From the NCBI GenBank assembly GCA_031267475.1, contig JAIRZA010000151.1, positions 1-9,106 of the forward strand: a DNA stretch of 9,106 nucleotides, read 5' to 3'. The notes beneath the pieces are model-generated. The model saw nothing but the letters and a program-made list of their open reading frames with translations. It did not search any database and was not told where the DNA came from. The translations under genes were made by a program, and so were the position numbers. Origin of the DNA: Spirochaetaceae bacterium (GTDB lineage Bacteria; Spirochaetota; Spirochaetia; Treponematales; Breznakiellaceae). Shown one piece after another: positions 1 through 5,528 of the stretch; within the stretch, counting starts at the first letter, position 1; each line of letters opens with the position of its first letter.

Positions 1-393
1 GGCAAATACTTTAGCGCGCTCTAAATCGGCCGTATTTGGATGACCCTTATGCATAAATTTAAATTCACCCTTACAGTGAAATTCTCTCGTTAATACAGTG
101 ATATTTTTTTCAGCAAGCAACTTTGCTATGTTAGAATAGGCGGATTTTACAACAGCCGCAGTGCTAAATATAGCAACATTTCTGATTTGACTGCTATTAA
201 GAGTGCTTATGAAATTTTTCAATTCATTATCAATACCAAACGCATAAACGGCCCCGCCTAAAAAAAGTATATCAACCTCTGAATCAATCTTATCAGTAAT
301 CGGTTTTGCCGTTACACCGGCAGCTTCAGCAATTGCTTTCGCTATTTTTTCTGTATTGCCTGACTTCGATAAATAACGCACTTCTATTTTCAT
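1..393 (-). CDS. Flavodoxin-like protein, C-terminus cut by window edge
   Basis: This is a flavodoxin-fold, probably FMN-binding, electron-transfer or regulatory protein of the cytoplasm. The first 131 residues are present and the frame is still open at base 1. After strand beta-1 (MKIEVRYLSKSGNTEKIAKA) comes the phosphate-binding loop S-K-S-G-N-T at residues 9-14. The second loop, LGGAVYAFGID, is at about 45-55, and a third, FSTAA, at about 76-80. A Cys followed by a K-G-H-P motif lies near 107-118, as in short clostridial-type flavodoxin family proteins. The ATG at 393 has the Shine-Dalgarno sequence GAAAGGAG about 6 nt upstream. It lies 46 bp after the protease gene with no terminator between, so co-transcription is likely. 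The electron-transfer partner cannot be told from the sequence. The family call is sure; the specific role is unknown. Confidence 0.85.
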   Translation of the reverse strand, partial: MKIEVRYLSKSGNTEKIAKAIAEAAGVTAKPITDKIDSEVDILFLGGAVYAFGIDNELKNFISTLNSSQIRNVAIFSTAAVVKSAYSNIAKLLAEKNITVLTREFHCKGEFKFMHKGHPNTADLERAKVFA

Positions 394-439
394 TTTATTC
401 TCCTTTCAAACAGCATTTATAAAACGTTTTTGCTTTAAC

Positions 440-1204
440 CTATATAAAAAATGACGCGACAAAAGGTGTAATAATATGCAAAACTATATCCGCAAAAAAA
501 TGAGCTATCATTGCCGACTCCAAACCATTTTTCCAATAGAGCCAGCCGAAAACAACACCGCCGGCACCATTTAATAAAATTGCGCGAATAATAACAATCC
601 CTGTTAAAGCAGTTATTTGCGCGGTTGCCGGTAAATGCCCCAGACCAAAAATTATGGACGCCAGAATAATAGACAACCATACCCCAAAACCAGTAGGAAG
701 CCCGTCTTTTGTTTTCTTTATTTTAAAAGTTATCCATACGAACAAAGAAACCAAGAACAACCTTAATAAAACCTCTTCGGCAATGCCGCCATAAAACGAC
801 GCAAGAAATGCTTTCCACGCCGGTACAGACACATTAGAAAGAGATAATTCAGGAATTGATTTACTGAACGGTATACTGAGGAGAACAATTAATACGCCGG
901 CCAAAACACCAAAACAAACTGAAACACGTATTACCGGTAGTATTGCTTTCGTTTGTTTTTTCCCTTCCAAAGCACCCTGCAAAATAGGAAGCCCCATTCC
1001 AATATGTTTTGATAAAAGCAAACCAAAAAACAACGCCGCGGCAAACAGGATGATGTTTTGTACGATTGAAAGGAGAAGGATTACCGGTGAAATCTCAATC
1101 ACGCTTGATGTGATTGCCAGCGAATAAGGTATCACAAGCACTGACGCGATAACACAGACTCCAAGCAAGATAAAAAATAATTTCCAGTTAATTATTTTTT
1201 TCAT
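440..1204 (-). CDS. CPBP-family intramembrane glutamic endopeptidase (Abi/CAAX-protease-like)
   Basis: This is a 254-residue multi-pass membrane protein with the CPBP/Abi (PF02517) signature. The paired glutamates E143-E144 with R148 (EEVLLR) form motif 1. F186-x3-H190 (FGLGH) forms motif 2 and H235-x3-D239 (HFFAD) forms motif 3. All predicted catalytic residues are present, so the enzyme is probably active. Hydrophobic segments lie at about 8-32, 38-65, 90-112, 130-160, 172-195, 200-222 and 230-254. Known relatives range from Rce1-type prenyl-protein proteases to bacteriocin immunity and regulated-proteolysis enzymes, and the substrate cannot be inferred here. The ATG at 1204 follows GGAGGAG (1212-1218) with a 7 nt spacer, and a near-consensus promoter lies just upstream. 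It is the first gene of a probable two-gene unit with the flavodoxin-like gene. Confidence 0.9.
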   Translation of the reverse strand: MKKIINWKLFFILLGVCVIASVLVIPYSLAITSSVIEISPVILLLSIVQNIILFAAALFFGLLLSKHIGMGLPILQGALEGKKQTKAILPVIRVSVCFGVLAGVLIVLLSIPFSKSIPELSLSNVSVPAWKAFLASFYGGIAEEVLLRLFLVSLFVWITFKIKKTKDGLPTGFGVWLSIILASIIFGLGHLPATAQITALTGIVIIRAILLNGAGGVVFGWLYWKNGLESAMIAHFFADIVLHIITPFVASFFI

Positions 1205-1242
1205 GGAAATACTCCTCCAATCACAAATAAATTCATATTTGA

Positions 1243-1270
1243 ATTATATATTTTTTATAATTTTTGTCAA
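1243..1270 (-). promoter_or_regulatory. Sigma-70-type promoter for the CPBP protease gene
   Basis: Reading the minus strand, TTGACA (1265-1270) is followed after 16 bp (1249-1264) by TATAAT (1243-1248). Both hexamers are exact consensus. The transcript would start near 1235, giving a leader of about 30 nt that includes the GGAGGAG ribosome site. The spacer is almost entirely A/T. The inverted repeat aattca-tatt-tgaatt (1230-1245) overlaps the downstream edge of the -10 element and the likely start point, so it could be an operator; that part is inference. Confidence 0.75.
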
Positions 1271-1300
1271 TATCTCTTTTTACACAACATCATAGCCGGG

Positions 1301-1330
1301 CGCGGCATTTTGCCGCAGCAAAATGCCGCG
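1301..1330. repeat. Perfect 13-bp inverted repeat (GCAAAATGC-type hairpin) after the QueG-like gene
   Basis: The arms cgcggcattttgc (1301-1313) and gcaaaatgccgcg (1318-1330) are perfect complements around the 4-base loop cgca. The hairpin starts 17 bp after the stop of the QueG-like gene. On the minus strand no T-run follows it (the next bases are CCCGGCTATG), so it is not a classic intrinsic terminator. It may still stabilise the 3' end or weakly stop transcription. Its inner core, GCATTTTGC paired with GCAAAATGC, recurs in the hairpin at 5501-5523, which suggests a dispersed repeat family. Confidence 0.8.
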
Positions 1331-1347
1331 GAAGCAGATTTTTATTT

Positions 1348-2385
1348 TCATAACACGCCTATCAGACTTATTTTTTCCAATGCCCATTCCGCCTTTTTTC
1401 GTACAATTTCATATTCATCATCAAGCAAGCGCCGAATATGTGCCTCATCTCCTGTTTTATAATCATTAACCATTGAATTTATCGCGTTTAGCTTCCACCG
1501 CCACAAACTTTCCTTTTTTATATAAAAAAATTTCTTCATTAAATTATTTTCAATATCTTCATAACCGGCGTTAAGAATCGCAGACGCGGAAAGAAAACCG
1601 CTCAAATTGTTTAAATCCGGGAAAACATCTTTATTTTCCCATTTACCCCTATTCATCGGGCAAACATCCTGACAAACATCACATCCATAAATCATTTTAC
1701 CTATACACCTATTTGTCGCGTCATCATAAGATTCCGCGGCATTAGAAGTTGTCAGCCTGCTGACACACGTCGCCATATTCATCGTATACGGCTTTGACAA
1801 AGATTTTGTAGGACAAGCCTTGATACACTTATTGCAATCAGCGGGACATTCCGGCAAAGAATGTTTTTCAATCAACTCCATTTCAATATCAGTCGCTAAC
1901 GCCGCTATATTTATCCACGAGCCTTTTTCCGTATAGAAAAAATTATTCCGGCGTATAATACCTAGTCCCGCCTTATGCGCCGCCCAGCGCATGGCTGTAA
2001 TTCCGGGATGTTCATTCCAAGCTGTTTTTAGGCCGAGAGCATGAAGATAATCGTCAAATTCTATAAGTTTTTTTCTTTCCCCTGCGTCAGGATTAAACCG
2101 CGATTCGACAAGATAATATTTCCCATAATTTTTTACGATTGATCCTTGCGGTAAAATATAATGTCCATAATGAAATATCAAAACAATAATTGATTTTGCC
2201 CAGGGAATTTTTTCTTTTATATTTGCAAAACCAAGAAAATTGCTGTATATCCTTTCACCATTTGGAATTCTATCCATACGCTCGCGCAGGCGCTCCGCGT
2301 AATCTATCATGGCTTCCGGTTTTATTATGCCGCATTTATGGATTCCGAGTTCATAAGCCTTTTGTTGTATTTTTTCTGCAATCAT
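1348..2385 (-). CDS. QueG-like (epoxyqueuosine reductase-related) double 4Fe-4S protein
   Basis: This 345-residue protein has the QueG build: an N-terminal DUF1730-like catalytic region, a double 4Fe-4S ferredoxin-like domain and a short HEAT-like end. The core motif AHKAGLGIIRRNN is at 136-148, followed by GSW at 155-157. Cluster cysteines are C180, C184, C187, C191-P, then C207, C235, C238 and C242-P (YGCDVCQDVCP). The HEAT-like helix pair, with D-x-E-x-x-V-R-K-x-A-x-W-A-L, is at about 315-339. Two oddities: the first cluster reads C-x3-C-x2-C where QueG has C-x2-C-x2-C, and by eye the catalytic Asp before the AGLG motif aligns with N124. It may therefore be a paralogue with another substrate rather than true QueG. 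I chose the ATG at 2385, which has GGGGA 10 nt upstream and a typical N-terminus. An in-frame ATG at 2421 would add 12 residues but has no ribosome site. Confidence 0.8.
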   Translation of the reverse strand: MIAEKIQQKAYELGIHKCGIIKPEAMIDYAERLRERMDRIPNGERIYSNFLGFANIKEKIPWAKSIIVLIFHYGHYILPQGSIVKNYGKYYLVESRFNPDAGERKKLIEFDDYLHALGLKTAWNEHPGITAMRWAAHKAGLGIIRRNNFFYTEKGSWINIAALATDIEMELIEKHSLPECPADCNKCIKACPTKSLSKPYTMNMATCVSRLTTSNAAESYDDATNRCIGKMIYGCDVCQDVCPMNRGKWENKDVFPDLNNLSGFLSASAILNAGYEDIENNLMKKFFYIKKESLWRWKLNAINSMVNDYKTGDEAHIRRLLDDEYEIVRKKAEWALEKISLIGVL

Positions 2386-2434
2386 TATATTATAATCCCC
2401 ATTCAGTAATTCAATAAACATATTGATTGTTAAA

Positions 2435-2851
2435 CTAGTCCAATATTAAAATAAACGTACCAATTGTAATTAATAACCCGCCAATAATCGTTTTGGCGGT
2501 TACAGTTTCTTTTAATACAACAAATGCCAGCGCCATTCCGATTACTAAACTAAATTTATCAATAGGTATAACTTTCGACGCATCTCCAATTTGCAAAGCT
2601 CTATAATAAAACAACCATGACAATCCAGCCGAAATACCGGACAATATTAAGAACGCTAAATTTTTATGCCCTATGTTTACAATTTCGTTATGCTTCCCAG
2701 TCATAAAAACAACAGCCCATGATATAATTAGAATAATAACCGTCCGTATTGCTACAGCCAAATTTGAATTTACATTTTCAATACCAATTTTTGCCAAAAT
2801 TGAAGTTAATGCCGCAAAAAACGCTGATAATAAGGCATATAAAACCCACAT
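2435..2851 (-). CDS. Half-size EamA/DMT-family membrane transporter
   Basis: This 138-residue protein consists of a single EamA (drug/metabolite transporter) domain. Five hydrophobic segments lie at about 2-21, 31-51, 64-86, 96-113 and 117-137. EamA hallmarks are the N-terminal WVLYALLSAFFAALTSILAK, the FYYRALQIGDASKV stretch at 81-94 and the ending with LKETVTAKTIIGGLLITIG. Full-length EamA carriers have two such domains in tandem. Single-domain versions of about 140 residues are a known stable class and are thought to work as dimers, so this is not evidently truncated. The substrate is unknown. The ATG at 2851 has no clear Shine-Dalgarno sequence. It lies 23 bp after the PH-domain gene and 49 bp before the chosen start of the QueG-like gene, which suggests one transcript. 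Confidence 0.88.
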   Translation of the reverse strand: MWVLYALLSAFFAALTSILAKIGIENVNSNLAVAIRTVIILIISWAVVFMTGKHNEIVNIGHKNLAFLILSGISAGLSWLFYYRALQIGDASKVIPIDKFSLVIGMALAFVVLKETVTAKTIIGGLLITIGTFILILD

Positions 2852-2874
2852 AAATTTTTACTGGAACTATAACC

Positions 2875-3339
2875 CTAATTCGTTTCTTTTATTTTTTGTA
2901 TGAATTCATCTATGTTCTCCATACTGAATAATATCAAGTATTCATTTGTTGGAATTAATACAACGCTATTCCTGTCCGTTAAATACACCAATGCCTTTTT
3001 CCCATTTTTTAACCTCATCCAACCCAACTTAAAGTTAGGCAGGCCTATTCCATTCGTCCGAATTGAAATATTATATTCGTTATCCTCATTCATATTTATT
3101 TTCTTAATTCCATCTATAATAACATTTTTCAAAGGTATTTTTTTCCCATATATTGCAGACTTTATTATTATTTCTTTATTTGTTAAAGATAATGATGTAT
3201 TCCGCATTGAATAAAATACCGCCGGAAGTAATATTATCAAACCAACAAGTATAATAATCAATATTAATACAGATATTATAGCAATAATATTGTTTCCCTT
3301 TGGTTGAATAATTGTTTCAAAAAATAATACATTTTCCAT
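2875..3339 (-). CDS. Membrane-anchored bacterial PH-domain protein
   Basis: This 154-residue protein has one long hydrophobic segment at about 18-44 (IIAIISVLILIIILVGLIIL and following) and then a soluble domain. The domain matches the bacterial PH-like (bPH) pattern: SLSLTNKEIIIKSAIYGKKI near 50-69, IGLPNFKLGWMRLKNGKKAL near 98-117, then VYLTDRNSVVLIPTNEYLIL. Such domains bind unknown ligands or proteins near the membrane, and no enzymatic role is implied. The ATG at 3339 follows AAAGGA with a spacing of about 9 nt. It starts 39 bp after the MOSC-MogA gene, so read-through from the Moco genes is possible. Base composition is far more A/T rich than in that upstream gene. The family call is fairly sure; the function is unknown. 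Confidence 0.75.
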   Translation of the reverse strand: MENVLFFETIIQPKGNNIIAIISVLILIIILVGLIILLPAVFYSMRNTSLSLTNKEIIIKSAIYGKKIPLKNVIIDGIKKINMNEDNEYNISIRTNGIGLPNFKLGWMRLKNGKKALVYLTDRNSVVLIPTNEYLILFSMENIDEFIQKIKETN

Positions 3340-3378
3340 AAAAACCGATCCTTTCCCCTCCCCTACTCTGCCAAATAT

Positions 3379-4314
3379 CTATCGAATATACGCTGAACCG
3401 CACTCAGATGCCGCGCCGGTAAGAATATCAAGGCCGTGCCGCAGGCTGTCGATAATACCCGAAAGATTTTCACTGACGGCTTTTGGGCTGCCGGGCAGAT
3501 TTACTATCAGTGAAGAACTGCGTATCACGGAAACCGCCCTGCTCAACATGGCGCGGGGAGTAACGGAAAAACTACGCCAGCGCATCGCCTCCGCTATCCC
3601 CGGCACAAGCCGGCTGGCGACAGCAAGCGCCGCCTCAGGCGCGCAATCACGCGGGGAGAATCCGGTGCCGCCTGTTGTAAGAATCAAATCTGCCAGTCCG
3701 CCGTCGGCAAGGCGTTTCATCTCCTCTTCGAGCAAGGGCTGTTCGTCGCTCAGAATCTTGTAACTAACTACATCATAACCTTTAGCGGAGACGATCTCGC
3801 GAATCACAAGAGCGCTTGTATCCTCGCGCTCGCCGCGCGCCCCCTTATCGCTCGCCGTGATTATTCCAACACGATAACGTTTTGCGGCGCCCAAATCCGC
3901 CCCGCGTTTAAGGCTCCCGCCGTGCAGCACACGGGAAAAAACGCCTTCACGCGGCATAATGCAGTCTCCTACTGTCTCAAAAATATGGCAATGATTATGA
4001 CATTCCTTGCCTATCTGCGTTATTTCAAGGAGTATATTGCCTGATGAAAGCAATGAGCCAACGGGCAGAGCGGAAAGGTTAAAGCCTTCAACAACAAGAT
4101 TCTCGCCAAACGCGCCAAACTCTATCTTGCTGGAGGGCGCTTTCTTGCGAAACGCTTCGATTTCTTCAAAAGATAAAAGGCTCACTTGTCTGTGCCACAC
4201 GCCGGCGTGGGCGTCTCCTTTTATTCCATACCCTAAAATAAACTCCGCCTGCTCCACGGCGTGTTTTTCTGTCCCTTTTTTTTCGCTTACGCATATCGCG
4301 TGAATCTTACCCAA
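3379..4314 (-). CDS. MOSC domain - MogA/MoaB-like molybdopterin adenylyltransferase fusion
   Basis: This 311-residue fusion works in molybdenum-cofactor biosynthesis. Residues 3-140 form a MOSC domain (GYGIKGDAHAG at 28-38, HRQVSLLSFEEI, GAFGENL at 67-73, and IGKECHNHCHIF with C105 and C109, then VGDCIMPREGVF). Residues 146-300 form a MoCF domain of the MogA/MoaB type, which adenylylates molybdopterin before metal insertion. It shows the TTGGTG loop at 213-218, D223 and E227 of the following D-x-x-P-E-A stretch, and NLPGSPKA at 272-279. The fusion is known from clostridia and relatives. MOSC domains handle sulfur or Moco transfer, so pairing both steps in one chain is sensible. I chose TTG 4314 because GGAGG (4323-4327) lies 8 nt upstream and the N-terminus becomes MGKIHAICVSEKKG, as in relatives. 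An in-frame TTG at 4329 would add five residues and overlap moaA by 11 bp. Confidence 0.9.
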   Translation of the reverse strand: MGKIHAICVSEKKGTEKHAVEQAEFILGYGIKGDAHAGVWHRQVSLLSFEEIEAFRKKAPSSKIEFGAFGENLVVEGFNLSALPVGSLLSSGNILLEITQIGKECHNHCHIFETVGDCIMPREGVFSRVLHGGSLKRGADLGAAKRYRVGIITASDKGARGEREDTSALVIREIVSAKGYDVVSYKILSDEQPLLEEEMKRLADGGLADLILTTGGTGFSPRDCAPEAALAVASRLVPGIAEAMRWRSFSVTPRAMLSRAVSVIRSSSLIVNLPGSPKAVSENLSGIIDSLRHGLDILTGAASECGSAYIR

Positions 4315-4318
4315 GCGG

Positions 4319-5290
4319 TCATCCTCCAATCCTGAACATATTCTTTTTTTTATGTTGATTATTATCAGAGCGAAAGTTATGTCGAGCCGGTTTAGCCATC
4401 ACGGCTGCGCGTATCGCGTCCGCAATTTCCGCATCGCCGCCGCCGTCTCGTATTATGGCTTTCAAGTCGATGCCGGCGTCGCTTGAAAGGCAGGGTTTCA
4501 AAAGGCCGGTTCCTGTGAGTCGCAGGCGATTGCACATTCCGCAAAAATTATGGCTCAACGCGCTGATAAATCCTATCTTTCCTATGAAGCCCGCCGCGCT
4601 GTAGTAAGCGGCGGGTCCGTTGCCAAATTGTTCGTCAGACGGTGTCAAAACGCCAAAAGCGCTCTGTAATTGTTCAAAAATTTCATCCTGTGGTATGGGT
4701 GAAAAATCCGACCCCAGGCCAATGGGCATTAATTCTATAAATCGAACTATTATTTCAGTCTGCCGCGCAAGCTCCGCCAGCGGAACAATATCATTTTCGT
4801 TGACTCCGCGCATTGGAACGCAATTAATCTTGATCGTAAGTTGTGTTTTACAAGCGTCTTCTATGGAGTGTATAACTTTTTGGAGGTCATTCGAGCGCGT
4901 AATGCGCCGGAAACAGGTGTTGTTAAGTGTGTCAAGGCTGATATTTACCGCGTCAAGGCCGGCGTCTAGTAATTCTTTCAAAAAATCGCTCAATGTCAAG
5001 CCGTTTGTTGTAAGTGTTACTGTTTTTATGTTTCTTTGGTGTTTTAATGAGTGGATGAATGAGGCGAGTCCTCGTCGTACTAGCGGCTCGCCGCCGGTAA
5101 TTTTAATTTTATTTATGCCAAGTCCCGCCGCCGCTGCGCAAATTCTTAGGGTCTCCTCAAAGCTGAGTATCTGGTCGTGCGGTGTCCGTTCAACGCCTTC
5201 CGGCGGCATACAGTACACGCAGCGTAAATTACATTTGTCTGTTACCGAAACCCGCAGGTAATTGATAATCCGCCCGTAGCCGTCTTGCAT
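4319..5290 (-). CDS. moaA: GTP 3',8-cyclase MoaA (radical SAM)
   Basis: MoaA converts GTP to 3',8-cyclo-7,8-dihydro-GTP, the first step of molybdenum-cofactor synthesis, in the cytoplasm. The 323-residue product has the usual length. The radical-SAM cluster motif is C20-x3-C24-x2-C27 (CNLRCVYC), the SAM-binding GGEP is at 66-69, and TLTTNG is at 92-97. The second cluster motif is C250-x2-C253-x13-C267 (FCGMC to KPC). The essential C-terminal di-glycine is present (MFRIGG). I chose the ATG at 5290 because homologues start M-Q-D-x-x-G-R and run straight into YLRVSVTDKCNLRC. An in-frame TTG at 5329 would add 13 unlikely residues. No Shine-Dalgarno sequence precedes 5290, but a promoter lies so close that the message may be leaderless. 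No moaC, moaE, moaD or moeA is in the window. The organism must use molybdenum or tungsten enzymes; formate dehydrogenase is a reasonable but unproven guess. Confidence 0.95.
   Translation of the reverse strand: MQDGYGRIINYLRVSVTDKCNLRCVYCMPPEGVERTPHDQILSFEETLRICAAAAGLGINKIKITGGEPLVRRGLASFIHSLKHQRNIKTVTLTTNGLTLSDFLKELLDAGLDAVNISLDTLNNTCFRRITRSNDLQKVIHSIEDACKTQLTIKINCVPMRGVNENDIVPLAELARQTEIIVRFIELMPIGLGSDFSPIPQDEIFEQLQSAFGVLTPSDEQFGNGPAAYYSAAGFIGKIGFISALSHNFCGMCNRLRLTGTGLLKPCLSSDAGIDLKAIIRDGGGDAEIADAIRAAVMAKPARHNFRSDNNQHKKKNMFRIGG
4323..4327 (-). promoter_or_regulatory. Ribosome binding site for MOSC-MogA inside the moaA 3' end
   Basis: On the minus strand GGAGG forms the last two Gly codons (GGA GGA) of moaA just before its TGA stop at 4319-4321. 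It lies 8 nt ahead of the TTG at 4314. It therefore codes the conserved di-glycine tail of MoaA and at the same time loads ribosomes for the next gene. This placement decides the start codon and suggests translational coupling. Confidence 0.7.
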
Positions 5291-5296
5291 ATCAAA

Positions 5297-5325
5297 AGTA
5301 TACCACTGTAACCGTGTCGTGAAAA
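5297..5325 (-). promoter_or_regulatory. Candidate moaA promoter, leaderless spacing
   Basis: On the minus strand TTTTCA (5320-5325, four of six matches to TTGACA) is followed after 17 bp by TATACT (5297-5302, five of six matches to TATAAT). Only 6 nt (5291-5296) separate the -10 box from the ATG at 5290. Transcription would thus begin at or next to the start codon, consistent with the lack of a Shine-Dalgarno sequence. Confidence 0.5.
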
Positions 5326-5393
5326 GCAAAACCCGCCAGCCCGCCCACCAGTGGGATTCAATCCGCTACGCGGCGGTGTCCCCATATCCTCTA

Positions 5394-5419
5394 GAGTCTC
5401 ACTGAGTGGTATGGAGTTT
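5394..5419. repeat. Imperfect direct repeat, copy 1
   Basis: The 26 bases start gagtctcac and end tggagttt. They match the copy at 5456-5481 at 21 of 26 positions, 62 bp apart. The right copy runs into the 5475-5497 hairpin, so the repeat unit may be part of a larger mobile or extragenic palindromic element. Confidence 0.55.
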
Positions 5420-5455
5420 GCGCCACGCTCCGCATTAGCATCCCCGCAATCGCTG

Positions 5456-5481
5456 GAGTCTCACCGAGGGGCGTGGAGTTT
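5456..5481. repeat. Imperfect direct repeat, copy 2
   Basis: This is the second copy of the gagtctcac...tggagttt unit, differing from copy 1 at five positions. Its last seven bases, ggagttt, are also the start of the left arm of the following perfect hairpin, which copy 1 lacks. Confidence 0.55.
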
Positions 5482-5497
5482 CGCTGTGCGAAACTCC
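5475..5497. repeat. Perfect 10-bp-arm hairpin (ggagtttcgc)
   Basis: The arms ggagtttcgc (5475-5484) and gcgaaactcc (5488-5497) are perfect complements with a 3-base loop, tgt. It sits only 3 bp from the next hairpin, forming a tandem pair behind rlpA. There is no T-run on either side, so terminator function is only possible, not shown. Confidence 0.75.
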
Positions 5498-5500
5498 TAA

Positions 5501-5523
5501 AGCAAAATGCGCAGCATTTTGCT
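5501..5523. repeat. Perfect 10-bp-arm hairpin (agcaaaatgc), possible rlpA 3'-end structure
   Basis: The arms agcaaaatgc (5501-5510) and gcattttgct (5514-5523) pair perfectly around gca. On the minus strand the stem begins 5 nt after the rlpA TAA and is followed by only TTTAGG, a weak T-run, so it could act as a poor terminator or protect the 3' end. Its core is shared with the hairpin at 1301-1330 after the QueG-like gene. Confidence 0.75.
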
Positions 5524-5528
5524 ACGCT

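Larger units (their letters stand above)
5330..5528. other. Hairpin- and repeat-rich intergenic region between rlpA and moaA
   Basis: About 200 bp without a coding frame I can support. It holds, from left to right, the small hairpins cccac-ca-gtggg (5344-5355) and ccgc-tac-gcgg (5363-5373). Next come two imperfect 26-bp direct repeats (5394-5419 and 5456-5481), and then two perfect hairpins (5475-5497 and 5501-5523) directly after the rlpA stop codon. The density of short palindromes suggests dispersed repeat elements that have accumulated here rather than one regulatory RNA. Confidence 0.65.

Noticed and set aside
1301..1330. Intrinsic terminator after the QueG-like gene
   Set aside because: The stem is strong, but no T-run follows it on the minus strand, so I list it as a repeat hairpin rather than a terminator.
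4344..4351. Programmed -1 frameshift at A-AAA-AAG in moaA
   Set aside because: The slippery heptamer is present, but the -1 frame does not lead into the MOSC-MogA frame, which is +1. The unshifted frame gives the conserved Gly-Gly end. Only slippage that shifts to +1 would join the genes.
4620..5261. Plus-strand open frame of 213 residues opposite moaA
   Set aside because: It lies fully inside moaA, whose motifs are complete, and the product is Ser/Arg-rich with no recognisable domain.
5330..5528. Molybdenum-cofactor riboswitch upstream of moaA
   Set aside because: The location is right, but I cannot match the conserved Moco aptamer. The structures are simple perfect hairpins, and a promoter lies between them and moaA.
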